The notes below the pieces were generated by a model. The model was not told the origin of the DNA, did not search any database, and saw nothing but the letters and a program-made list of their open reading frames with translations. The position numbers were made by a program, and so were the translations under genes. Positions 36,456-46,459 of a stretch of DNA of 64,000 nt are shown piece after piece. Numbering within the stretch: the first letter of the stretch is position 1; the number at the start of each line of letters is the position of its first letter. This DNA is from Thamnaconus septentrionalis (Eukaryota > Chordata > Actinopteri > Tetraodontiformes > Monacanthidae): assembly GCA_009823395.1 (NCBI GenBank), contig CM020508.1, positions 2,934,015 to 2,998,014 on the forward strand, in the 5' to 3' direction.

Positions 36456-36707
36456 ATGCCGAAGATGGCGAGAGTGCTCCACAACTTGCTGTCGTTCCTC
36501 AGCGGACTCGCTCGGCACCTCAGAGTTGTGGGCTACTGGTCGCTCGTCTACGGCTGCTGCTGCGTGTGCGCCGCCGCGGCGCTGCTCAAACTTTGGTGGA
36601 GCGTCGTCCTCAGGCCCTCCGCCACCTTCCGCTGGGCGAGCCGCGACATTCCGCCCGCCTGCCTGAATGACACGTCCTTGGGAACCCACTGCTACGTGCG
36701 GATCAAG
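36456..36707 (+). CDS. ephx4: ephx4 exon 1 (membrane anchor)
   Basis: 84 codons: [10 protein letters not shown], a hydrophobic segment ([19 protein letters not shown]), then [19 protein letters not shown]. The final segment is almost identical to mammalian EPHX4. Donor GTAGGG, phase 0. Confidence 0.93.
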
Positions 36708-39700
36708 GTAGGGCGGGCGTTGGTGCGTTAATGCGAGCGCAACACCTCGGCGCTTTTGTGTCGTGAGGATGGAGGGAACACACAGAGAGAGGGGGGGGGG
36801 CACCAGGCCGTGGTGGTGTTGGAGCGGGTGGGCAGTCAGCTGATCGTCAGCCCTCTGCCCACCTCTCTTGTTGTTGTTGTTGTCCGTTCCGCCCAGGTGG
36901 TGCTGAACGGACAGCTCCTCCGCCCTGCGGCTGGCTGGCTGACTGGCTGACTGGCTGGCTCCGCATTCAGCCCTGCAGCCAGCAACCAGTCAGCCAGTCA
37001 CGGGAGAGCTGCACAGGTGCATTTGTTTACTGACCTGGGTGGTCGAGAGCAATTCCCGAGTCATAAATGACCACCAGTGTGAAGAACGACAGTTGTTTCG
37101 TTTTTGTTTTTGTTTTTGTTTTTCCGACAACTCGTCAATCTTGTGTTGCAGTTTTTGCCTTTGCTTGTGCAACATTTGCATTTTTTCTTGCACCCACATT
37201 CAGTCAGCGAACAGAGAAATCGGCCACGATCCATTACTTCTTTAATGGCTTGCTGCTCTTTCTCAAAAGCGCGTGTGCTAAAACACACACAGTTCTGGTA
37301 GCCAGCCCCTTGTGATGTCACATCCCATGTATCACCGTCAGACAGGTGTTGTTTCTGCTCTCTTGTTCCAAACGTGGAGGAAATCTAACAAAGTAAAGCA
37401 TCACCTTGAGCATGACGATGAAAATCCAGCATTTTAGCAGGAGGCTGGAAACAGAGGGTTAAATATGACCTTTGAGACAGTTTATGGTGGAGGGCTTTTC
37501 GCTTATTTTGTTTCTTAGTGTATTTAGAATGAATTGTGCGAGGCTTTTCTGCCGGAGCCAGAAGAAGACGAGAGATCAGTGAAGATGTGGGAATGTGCGG
37601 GATCTGGCCCCTTCACATGCAATTAAAGGCTCGCTGGCTCATTTGTCCTTGAGAGGTCAAAACCTCGGCGGCAGCTCCAGCCGACCGGCTGTTCTGTCCC
37701 CAGCAGGGTGCACCACAAGAAAAAAAAAATCTCGACAATCACATATTTTTTCCATCTGGTCTGGCATTTCTAGTTTTCACCACCGAGAATGCAGACGACC
37801 AGATGACATTTAACACTCACAGTCACAACAGACACGAATGAACAGTCTCTATGTGATTTGGCTGGCTGCAGACGTCACATTCTCCTCTGTCTGTCTGTCC
37901 GTCCAACCAGGAGTCCGGACTTCGCTTCCACTATGTCGCCGCTGGAGAGAGAGGGAAGCCCCTCATGCTGTTCCTGCACGGCTTCCCGGAGTTCTGGTAG
38001 GTCACAGGGTGATCGGGCTTCTTCAGCCGCTCGACGTTTAATGTGTCAGATCAGATCCTCAATCCTTTGGATTTATCTCACAAGTGCGTCTGCTAGAGAG
38101 CTTCAGTATGATTGGTTATAAGAGAAACAAAATTAAGGCAAACTAGCTGCACGTCACATATGTGCCAAATGAGACGAGAATAGTCAAGTCCCTCGAACAC
38201 CACTCTGTTTCACTCTCCTTCCAAACCCTTGAAGTGGCCAACAAAGCAGCGCTTCTAACAGGAGGCTGTAAACAGAGGGCTGAATACACTGTCTGGAAAT
38301 GTAGAGAGTTTTTGGGGGTTTTTTTGCAGGGGGGTTACGTGAAGTCGCCCCACTGGAGTTGAGAATGAAAAATAAATTAGTATAATTTAGGCAGCATTCA
38401 GGCTTGCAGTTGCTTCCCGTATTGCTTCTTAGTCTTGAATGGCTCGATCGCCTTCTGCTTTTATTGCCACTTGAAGCAACCAGTGCTGTGAAAGACGGAC
38501 GTGCAAGTTTTTTGAATGGAAATTTCTGCAGTCCTGCCGCTGCCTTGCTGAGTTGCAAAAGATTCCCTGAGGACAGCAACAATAACAAAAGAAAAAAAGA
38601 GCAGCAGCGTTGCTGTAAATCTTTGCTGCCTCTGACCTGCAGAATAAAACAGGGAAAAAGAGCAGCAAAGGAGTCTTTACTCGCTCATAGCTCACAACGA
38701 ATTGCAAGGAGGGGAAATAGGGAAGCGCCTGACAGCGCTCCTGACCTCGTCCTCCTGATGTGAACTAAAAAATGATGTTGAGCAAGGCTCCTGGATTGGG
38801 GCCAAAGTGGTTGTCAGGAGCTGTAAGCCCGTCCATATCTCTAACATAACATCTAAGCTGCTGACAGGACAGGGATTAATTAACGCCAGGGAGGAGCTCT
38901 TTCTGCTTCACTTGCCATTTTTTTTTTTTTTTTTAATGACGAGCAGCGCTGAGAGTGACGTTGCCGGGTGAAGTCCTCGCACTGCTCAGTCTCCGTCCTC
39001 CTTTTTCTATTTTTTTTTCTTGAAAAAGTAAAGCTGCTAATTCCTCCTTCAGGAACGAGAAAGGGGGGAGAGTGCGGAAGACTTATGCGGCTTTAAACCT
39101 CATCTATATTCTGGGAATCTAAGAGGGGATCTTATACTGATACTGACTCACCGAAAACAGATAAAGCCTCACATCTGTGCCAGTCGGTGGAGCCGTCCTG
39201 TTCCAGACGATGGGATGGTGGATTAGAATGCATTACACCAAGGTGAACCCTCCTCTCGACTGGAAACACAGAGCTGAGCTTGAAAAAAAAACCAACAACT
39301 AGTTTCTGGCGTCCAGGTCTGTTTGATATGATTAATAGATAGAATTTTAAAGGGCTGCAAAATCAGTTTAGTCTAAGATCACGGCGTGAACTACTTAGCT
39401 GGTTGAAATGGCGCTACAAAGATACCACTGCTAATTTTCCTCACAATTGTTCAGGCTTCTGCCAGACCACATACAGTGTGATCCAGCCTTTGGCTCTCAC
39501 ACTCCAGTCATCTTTTGATTATTTCTACCCTGGACTCCAGTCGAGCAGCCTCACAAGATTAAAACCCTCTGTAAGATGTCCAGAAAACGCTGTATTTAGC
39601 CCTCTGTTTACAGCCTTCTGTTAAAAAGCTGGGTTTTTGGCTTCCTGCTAATACTACCTATAATAATAGTTTGTAGGACCTTTAACACAGGGTCTTCATT

Positions 39701-39976
39701 ACCCTTTGTGACATCACAAAGCCGACCGCTAGAGCTAAGCTTAGCCGACACGACGCTACAATGAATAAACAGTTAATCTTTTGTTTGCAAAGTGCCAAGT
39801 ACCAAGTCTTAGAAAATCAACCTTTAAATTACACAGTTTAATCATTTTCTGTGTATTTCTTGTAAAGTTTGCGGGCACAAAATCAAAGGGTGAAAAATTC
39901 TCTCCATCAAAACATGATGATAATAAAAAGATGAAATGTTCCTTTCGGCTATTAACTGGAATAAATGTCACTTGTC

Positions 39977-40032
<56 letters not shown>

Positions 40033-41006
40033 CGCACTCGCTCGCTTGCCCCCAGGTACTCCTGGCGGTACCAGCTGCGTGAGTTCAAGAGTGAATTCCG
40101 CGTGGTGGCCGTGGACATGCGGGGCTACGGGGAGTCGGACCTGCCGCTCTCCGTCGACAGTTACCGCTTCGAGCACCTGGTCACCGACGTCAAAGACATC
40201 GTGGAGTATTTAGGTGAGGCCGGCGACTCCGGGGATAGCGGGGGAGGAATGGGTACCGTTCCTTTCGGTGACTTGAGTTGAAAAATAAACTTGTTTTCAG
40301 TCAAGTTTGCAGGGCAGCCCTGCAGGGTGGCGCCACAGACATCATGTGACTCACTCTGGCTGAACGTGGGGACGCAGATACAGAGCCGGCGGCCTCTGAT
40401 TGCGTGCCAACACCAGCAGGAAGTTTCGCCCGAGGGCTGTCTGTGCTCACCGGGTGCTGTCGTCTGGCCGCGAGTGACAGTTTTGGCTCATTTCCAGACC
40501 AGAACGTCTCAGTATTTCCTCCTTTTCTGATGCTTCTCGTCTTGATTCTGTTCGCTGGATTGACTCCACCAAGCGTAGCTTAATTCCGGGCCACATTTAA
40601 AGGTTTAAAGGTGTGTAATGATTGGAGATTTTGAGAAGAAACAGCTACATCAAGTGGTTACATCTTAGATTGCAGTGCTCTATCACTCACCCGCCCTCTC
40701 CCAAGCTTGCCAGTGAACTACAGTGGCCTGCGTACTCAAACCTGGATACCTTGTCCACGTTCTTCATTGTTGGTTTTGTTGAGGACATGAGCGTTCACCC
40801 TCAATACAAAACACGTTGACAAGCAGCTGGATTGTCCACACCAGGCTTCCTTAGAAGTATGGCAGTGCAAGTTGGCAGCTAACTGGGAGCAAGACCCTTG
40901 ATCGACGTATATTCTTATATATAAATAGGAAGCGTTCTATGAGTAGGAGTAGGAAAATCAAATAACTTTTATTGTACTGTGAGGTGAGTATACACTTTTA
41001 TTAATG

Positions 41007-41090
<84 letters not shown>

Positions 41091-41175
41091 TATCTACAGT
41101 ATAGAGATCTATAGAGATAGAGTTTCTCTTTAAGAATTTGTAGAGGAGGATTTACCCATGAATAGATTAATTTAA

Positions 41176-41207
<32 letters not shown>

Positions 41208-44200
41208 TACTTCTACAATTGTTCGACACACCATATGTTAATATAGCCTCCTCCCCACGGCTTTCGGCACCAAAGTACCGCATAACGCATATTGCTGTGC
41301 TCTTAACATTCGTCCCAGCAGCAGCGGCAGGCTGGTATTGATCACACTGTATGGGCTCTGGCAGTGTGATTGTGCAGCCGAGGCCCATTAAGCGCCGACT
41401 GTTAGAGGCCGAACGGCCTATAGTTACCGTCGGACGACAGCGCTCGAGTTTTTAACCACCCCGTCAGCTGGTGCGCGGGATCCCTCAGCGGCTGTACGTC
41501 TTTTTTAAAATCGACCAACCCGATGCACCAGATGGATCCATCCATTCATCCATCGTGATCATTATCACCGCCTCTTCTGCACTTTCAGGCTCTGGAGAGT
41601 GCTGGAACCGGATAAGTCAACAGTTTATCGCTGCATAACTGTTGGATTGAACTGTTGGAGGAGGAGGAGGAGGAGAGAAAGAAGAAAGAAGAGTTTATAA
41701 CATGATTAGACAAATTGAATTTTTCACGTTGGTAACAGAGCGAGGCCTCCTATTGGTGCTAAATTGAATTGAACCCCCAACCAAACCAAATAAATTGTCT
41801 CCAAGACCGAGTCATGAGTGCAGCATCCGCAAACTGTCTAGCTATCAGCAGCTTTCTGTTTCTGTGGAGCTTTTCAAGGCGGATCTGCAGCAGCTTAGGT
41901 TCAAAGTACTCCAGATGAGCGACGTGACTGTCCCTTTAGAAACCAAAGGTAGGGGTCGGCGTTGAGATGAGGCCTCTCGGCAAGATCCCTTCAAGTGTGC
42001 CAGTGGTGCAGCCGTGCACCGTTAACTGGAGCAGAAATGTGATCGGAATCAGGAATTAGACGGACGTCCTCGTGACCTTCATCTGCGTTCAGGCGTTTGT
42101 CTCCTGAAATAAACCTGATGGATGCCTGTAAACATCCTCAGAGGGACAAACACTGACACCTGAGACTTTTATTGATTTCTACCGAGTCGAGGCAACATTC
42201 AGATTCAGATTCACTTTAATTGTCACTTAGATGCACTGTTTAGGTACATCCATGTGAAAAACTAATGCACGGAAGCTCCAATACAATAAAAAAAGAAAAA
42301 CACAATCATAAATATGTGATAAAAACCAAAGACCTACACATGAGACCTAAACAACAAAAAACACTCAGGACAATAACAAATCTCATGTGTTTTTTTTCTC
42401 GTTTTTTTTATTATTTGTCTTCAAGGATACAACCGGTGTTGTCTGGTGGGACACGACTGGGGCGGGACGGTGGCGTGGCTCTTCGCCATTCACTACCCGG
42501 AGATGGTGACAAAGCTCATCGTCCTCAACTGTCCCCACCCGTCCGTCTTTGCAGGTACGTACGTTGCCTAGCACAACTGCTCCTGAAGCGTCTGGATTCC
42601 CCTCGTGCAGCATTTAGCATTTAGAAAGAGAAAAAAATGAAACGTGGTGATCAAACTGCTGCAATAACAGCACCCACGCTAAACTCTTTAGCGTCATTCA
42701 CGGGCAGCTTCTTCTTGCTGGTCTTCTTCTGTGTTTTTCATAGCGACTCCCTCCCCCTCTTTAGACATAAAGGAAGCTTACTGGTCATGGAATCCAGTGT
42801 CATGTAGACGAGCTAGAGCCCAGAGTTGAAAGCGGAGTGACCTCCTCACACGTCGCTCACACACAGAAAACACATTTTTCCTTCCATCTCTCTCTGGTTA
42901 AACTCTCGGATGATCCTTTAATTGTATCGCAATCATTATTACAGCATCCATCTCTGCCCTTAAGGCGAGAGCTGACGAGAAGCTAATTAGGGGACGCTAA
43001 TAGGAACATCTGGCTGAGCCGGTATCAACAGAGAGAGGCAAAGTCACACAGGGAGTCGCCCTGACGAAGAAACTTTAACTATGATTGAAGTGACCCGGCG
43101 TCCCCTCTCTTCCTCCACCTCCTCCCTCCCTCCTCTCCTCCCACAGATTACGCCCTGCGCCACCCCAGCCAGCTGCTCAAGTCCAGCCACTTCTTCTTCT
43201 TCCAGCTGCCGCGCTTCCCCGAGCTCATGCTCTCCATCAACGACTTCAAGGTGCCGTGCCGTGTTGTGCTGTGTTGTGTGTCGGCCTCAAGGTCAAGGTT
43301 GTGCGTGTGTGTGTGTTTGCTGCTCTCATCGTCTCATTGTCTGCGTGTGTGTCTCAGTGCTGTGTCAGGCTAAAAATAGCTCACTGTAAAAGAGGTTCAT
43401 TGTCGGTAACAAAAGGACAAACCAGTCAGGATGTGAATGACAGATTGGAGATTTTGTCAGACAGGCTTGTAGTCCAAAAATTAATAAATAAATGTTTATT
43501 TATCTACTCCAAAATTTCCTTTAAAAAAACTTTTAAATTCTGTAATATGATAATTTAATGTAGTTTAAAGAATAATGCATAAATAAGCATTTAGGCCAAT
43601 AAGTTAATAATATTCAAAATAATTATAATTCAAAATAATAAAAACATTTAAATTTATTATTTAAAAAAAAACTCTAGATCTCCAGAATGCAACGCATTCA
43701 GCCCTCTGTTTGCAGTCTCCTGCTAACACCATGGTGTTGAGCTTCCTGCTAAAACTGAAGCTGTGTTGGACCTTTCACATGTTTGGAAGGGGATTGAAAC
43801 ACTTGTAGGGTGTAAACATTAACCTGAAGAAAGTAGTGGTGCCCACTGTGACATCACAAAGGGCTACAATTTTTAACTGAAAACCTTGCAAAACATTTTG
43901 AAAAATTACAAGCTTCATCACTTTTAGGAATTTGATATCATACATTTTTTTTTTACATTCATATAAAGCTGCACCTTTATTTAGCTAATTTTAGCAAATA
44001 TAAAAGAAAGTTGGCTGTTCAAAATAAAACCAATCCAAGACTTTCTAAAACAAACTACTGACCAGCTGCGGTGTTTGCTGCCGTCTCTGCTCCAGGCCCT
44101 GAAGGCCTTGTTCACCAGCCGCAGCACCGGGATCGGGAGGAAAGGCCGGTGGCTGGCGGCCGAGGACCTGGAAGCCTACCTGTACGCCATGTCGCAGCCG

Positions 44201-45749
44201 GGAGCTCTGACAGGAGCCCTCAACTACTACAGGAACGTCTTCAGGTGGGAACCGTTCCCAGTCGGCCCTGCTTGAAAAGCTTTCGGGGCCTCTAGTTCGT
44301 TGCTCTTCTTTCAGTGAGGAACTGCTGTCCGGTTCTGGTCTTACTGCAGCGTCCACTGTGAAACGCTTTTGTAACAACCAGCTTGCAGTTACTTGTTGTT
44401 CTTCTTCACTTTCTGTGGGTTTTCAAGAGAGACTTTGTTACAGCTCTAAGTGAGATCAGATGAAAAATGCATCAGATCAGGTCTTTAAAATATGGATCAG
44501 CAACATTTTCAACAAGAAATCTCAGGGTTTCCATCTTGAAGTTAAAGCTCAAACTCAGCAACATTGTGTTGCCACAATGTTGTCTAATGTTTGCGAACAA
44601 GAAACACTTCGAAGGCATCTTTTTTTCACGAGACTTCCAACTGACAACCGCCAATCAGTTCAAAGGATGTTTTGCTGCGCGCGGCGAACACGCATGGATG
44701 GAACATTGCACCATCTGCTCCCGTTTTCAGGCAACGGTTCGTCTCAGAATAGCCTTTATTTGGTTATGTAAAGAGAAATATCACTGACCCATGTCCAATT
44801 AGCCTCCCTGGAACGCATATGGTACCTCAACAGAGGAGGGATGATGAATAAATGCTTGTTCATCCCTCCATCCATCCATCCATCCATTGTTTCAGTCAGT
44901 CAAACAACGTAGAATTTCACTTTTTGTTTTTTAAGCGTCCAAAATCTCTGTCTGATGGAGAAGTGGAGGTGTTTGTTATTGAGTGGGTAAAATTTAAACT
45001 CATCCATCTTGTTAACCTCCAACTAGAGCACTTTCAATTGACTCTAGAATCGCATGACCATTGAAAATTACTTTGGTTGAGACTAAAGCAGGAAGAAACT
45101 ATCACAAACTGCTTAAAAGCCCCAGAAGAAGAAGACGAAAACAACAGGGAGTGACCTCTAGTCTTGGTGCCATTGTAGAGCTCACAACAGGAAGAATGTT
45201 TCATGTTTAAAGAGGAACACTATTGGGAAAAGTGAGGGCTGTTCTTGGTGGAAAGGAAGTTTTCCACTGTGGGCAATGGAAACTGACACTGACAGGAAAG
45301 TGAGCAGTAAGAAAACTGACTGGTCTGACCAAATGTCATGGCCAGAGGAGGTATCTCGCAAGTTTTGCACCACTTTCATGGCAGAAACGTGAGGTTGAAC
45401 CTTTCTGTGTTTTTTTAACCCACAATACCAGTCTCTGCTGCCTTTGGTGTGATTTTTTTAATCAGCCATGAAAAACATTGAATGTTCTAATGCTCTATTT
45501 CCCCGCAGCTCCCTCCCTCTGAGCCAGAACCACGTCCGGTCTCCGGTGCTGCTGCTGTGGGGGGAGCAGGACGCCTTCCTGGAGCAGGAGATGGCCGAGG
45601 CGTGCCGCCTCTACATCCGCAACCACTTCCGCCTCAACATCATCTCCGGGGCGAGCCACTGGCTGCAGCAGGACCAGCCGGACATTGTGAACACCCTGAT
45701 ATGGACCTTCCTCAAGGAGGGAGAGGGACGCAAGAGCTACAGGAACTAA
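36456..45749 (+). CDS. ephx4: ephx4, epoxide hydrolase 4 (alpha/beta hydrolase fold)
   Basis: EPHX4 is an N-terminally membrane-anchored member of the epoxide hydrolase family; its physiological substrate is poorly known. Seven exons join in phase: 36456-36707, 37911-37996, 40056-40213, 42426-42554, 43147-43250, 44096-44244 and 45509-45749, giving 372 residues (human about 362). Residues 20-45 are a hydrophobic anchor. The oxyanion-hole motif HGFPEFW is at 107-113, the nucleophile Asp176 is in GHDWGG, the acid Asp314 in WGEQDAF, and the base His343 in GASHWLQQD. Lid Tyr288 is kept, but the other lid tyrosine position reads His223. Similarity to human EPHX4 runs throughout ([33 protein letters not shown]). 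The start is ambiguous: ATG 36456, or ATG 36465, which has the better context (AAGATGG) and matches the mammalian MAR start. A start-stop ATGTGA overlaps the first. Confidence 0.95.
36708..37910 (+). other. ephx4 intron 1
   Basis: About 1.2 kb. It contains an inverted repeat at 36940-37000, a GTTTTT-type tract at 37099-37123 and a family A repeat copy at about 37295-37510. Confidence 0.8.
37295..37510 (+). repeat. dispersed repeat family A, copy 2
   Basis: Core TTGTGATGTCACA near 37310-37322, then CCAAACG..., and the block AGCAGGAGGCTGGAAACAGA from 37437, in the same order as the 15.1 kb copy. Confidence 0.7.
37911..37996 (+). CDS. ephx4: ephx4 exon 2 (HGFPEF motif)
   Basis: 86 nt, [20 protein letters not shown] then HGFPEF. 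HGFP forms the oxyanion hole of the hydrolase. Donor GTAGGT, phase 2. Confidence 0.96.
38215..38320 (+). repeat. dispersed repeat family A, copy 3 (partial)
   Basis: CTTCCAAACCC ... AACAAAGCAGCG ... AACAGGAGGCTGTAAACAGA followed by GGGCTGAATACACTGTCTGG. The same blocks occur in the 15.1 and 53.2 kb copies. Confidence 0.7.
39580..39725 (-). repeat. dispersed repeat family A, copy 4 (inverted)
   Basis: On the plus strand, TAGCCCTCTGTTTACAGCCT at about 39598 and the palindromic core CCTTTGTGACATCACAAAG at 39702-39720: the reverse-complement order of copy 1. Confidence 0.75.
39979..40028. repeat. (TG)n microsatellite before ephx4 exon 3
   Basis: About 25 TG units ending 27 bases before the exon 3 acceptor. 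It may influence splicing as a UG-repeat binding site. Confidence 0.96.
40056..40213 (+). CDS. ephx4: ephx4 exon 3
   Basis: 158 nt, [20 protein letters not shown] and RGYGESD, strands and loop of the core fold. The acceptor lies 27 bases after a TG repeat at 39979-40028. Donor GTGAGG, phase 1. Confidence 0.95.
40605..40870 (-). repeat. dispersed repeat family B, copy 2 (inverted)
   Basis: Its reverse complement matches 33305-33530 over at least 180 bases. Shared blocks include GTGGACAATCCAG, GGGTGAACGCTC and CTCACTGGCAAGCT-type sequence. An end at about 40606 reads TTAAAGGTGTGTAA, similar to the ends of the small element at 55906-56035. Confidence 0.75.
41016..41095. repeat. composite (TA)n(GA)n repeat
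   Basis: About 17 TA units run directly into about 20 GA units (one GC interruption), in ephx4 intron 3. Confidence 0.95.
41178..41206. repeat. (TA)n repeat
   Basis: About 13 TA units after GTGTGTG, roughly 85 bases from the composite TA/GA repeat. Confidence 0.93.
42426..42554 (+). CDS. ephx4: ephx4 exon 4 (nucleophile Asp)
   Basis: 129 nt, [20 protein letters not shown] with the catalytic Asp in the nucleophile elbow, then [13 protein letters not shown]. Donor GTACGT, phase 1. Confidence 0.97.
42555..43146 (+). other. ephx4 intron 4
   Basis: About 590 bases with no recognised element; it ends in a CT/TCC-rich tract that forms the exon 5 acceptor. Confidence 0.8.
43147..43250 (+). CDS. 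ephx4: ephx4 exon 5 (lid)
   Basis: 104 nt, [20 protein letters not shown] and [11 protein letters not shown]. Mammalian EPHX4 reads KSSYYYFFQ here, so tyrosines of the lid are His/Phe in this copy. Donor GTGCCG. Confidence 0.94.
43251..44095 (+). other. ephx4 intron 5
   Basis: About 845 bases. AT-rich centre (about 43480-43680) followed by an inverted family A repeat copy at 43680-43870. Confidence 0.8.
43680..43870 (-). repeat. dispersed repeat family A, copy 5 (inverted)
   Basis: CAGCCCTCTGTTTGCAGTCT at 43699, GAGCTTCCTGCTAAAACTGA at 43739, and the core CTGTGACATCACAAAGGGC at about 43846-43864. Confidence 0.77.
44096..44244 (+). CDS. ephx4: ephx4 exon 6
   Basis: 149 nt, [20 protein letters not shown] and [20 protein letters not shown] then NYYRN, whose second Tyr aligns with the conserved lid tyrosine of epoxide hydrolases. 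Donor GTGGGA, phase 2. Confidence 0.95.
44245..45508 (+). other. ephx4 intron 6
   Basis: About 1.26 kb, AT-rich, with a CATC tandem tract at about 44866-44886. No gene recognised. Confidence 0.75.
45509..45749 (+). CDS. ephx4: ephx4 last coding exon (acid Asp and base His)
   Basis: 241 nt, [20 protein letters not shown], then [20 protein letters not shown] and stop TAA at 45747. It contains the charge-relay Asp and the general-base His. Confidence 0.96.
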
Positions 45750-46439
45750 AATCCACTCCAGGCCTCCAGGCCTGCAGGCCCACTGTCACCCTCCACACCT
45801 GGGCAGCCTGGAAGTTGCCTGTCAGCCGAGCGGCGCAGTGAGAACGCAATCATCAGTCAAACCCTTCACACTTTGAACCTTTTTATGTATTTATTTATTT
45901 ATTGGGGGAGAGAGGGTCATAACAAAAAATAGAATTAAAGCACACTCTTCTGGAGGGAGTCCAGGTGTGACACACATCCGAGGTGTTTCTTTGCACATGA
46001 CATCCGCCTTAAAGTCTGTTAGTTACAGCGTTGCAGCCGTTGCAGCGACGTCTCCTCGTGACTTGTATTGTGTGGTGCCTTTTTCAAACTTCTTTGAGTC
46101 GTCGTGTGTGCTTTCACCGGCGTCCGCTCTGCTCTCGTGTAGGCACAGTCGGCACCCCCCGCCCGCTCCAGGGGGTGGCGCTCTCCCGTTACCTTTATCA
46201 GGTCGTGTGGTGCGATGATGGTCTCTTTCTTTCCTTTTTAATTTCTTTCACGTGTTCTGGTTTTTCAGTTTTTCGCTCAGAGGTTTAACGCTCAAACGTA
46301 GAGAATGTTGTTATTCGGATTTTAAATGTATAGAGATGTCAGTGATGGTCGACTGTTGTGCGATTTTTTTGTATCTATTCCTACGCGCCGCATTTTGAAA
46401 AAGTCACTGAGCCAGGTCTGCACTGTTTTTGGTTTTATA

Positions 46440-46445
46440 AATAAA
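46440..46445 (+). terminator. ephx4 poly(A) signal AATAAA
   Basis: Canonical hexamer about 690 bases after the stop, followed by a GT-rich stretch (GTGTGTCTCTGTTGG), as expected for a cleavage and polyadenylation site. Confidence 0.75.
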
Positions 46446-46459
46446 CAATAAGTGTGTCT

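Larger units (their letters stand above)
36000..36720. promoter_or_regulatory. CpG-rich ephx4 promoter and first exon
   Basis: CpG-dense sequence surrounds the first coding exon of ephx4, flanked by GA and CT/CTC tracts. No clear TATA box was identified. The boundaries are approximate. Confidence 0.5.
37997..40055 (+). other. ephx4 intron 2
   Basis: About 2.1 kb. Holds family A repeat pieces at 38215-38320 (+) and 39580-39725 (-), a T run near 38920-38935 and the TG repeat just before exon 3. Confidence 0.8.
40214..42425 (+). other. ephx4 intron 3
   Basis: About 2.2 kb. Contains a family B repeat copy (40605-40870, inverted), a composite TA/GA repeat (41016-41095), a second TA tract (41178-41206), GGA/GAA-rich sequence near 41660 and a fragment near 42200-42300 resembling a fish retroelement end (repeated AGATTC before CACTTTAATTGTCA). 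Confidence 0.75.

Noticed and set aside
36168..36731. Longer N-terminus for ephx4 from 36168
   Set aside because: The upstream frame is CpG- and CT-rich leader sequence unlike any EPHX4 N-terminus. Starts at 36456 or 36465 fit the family.
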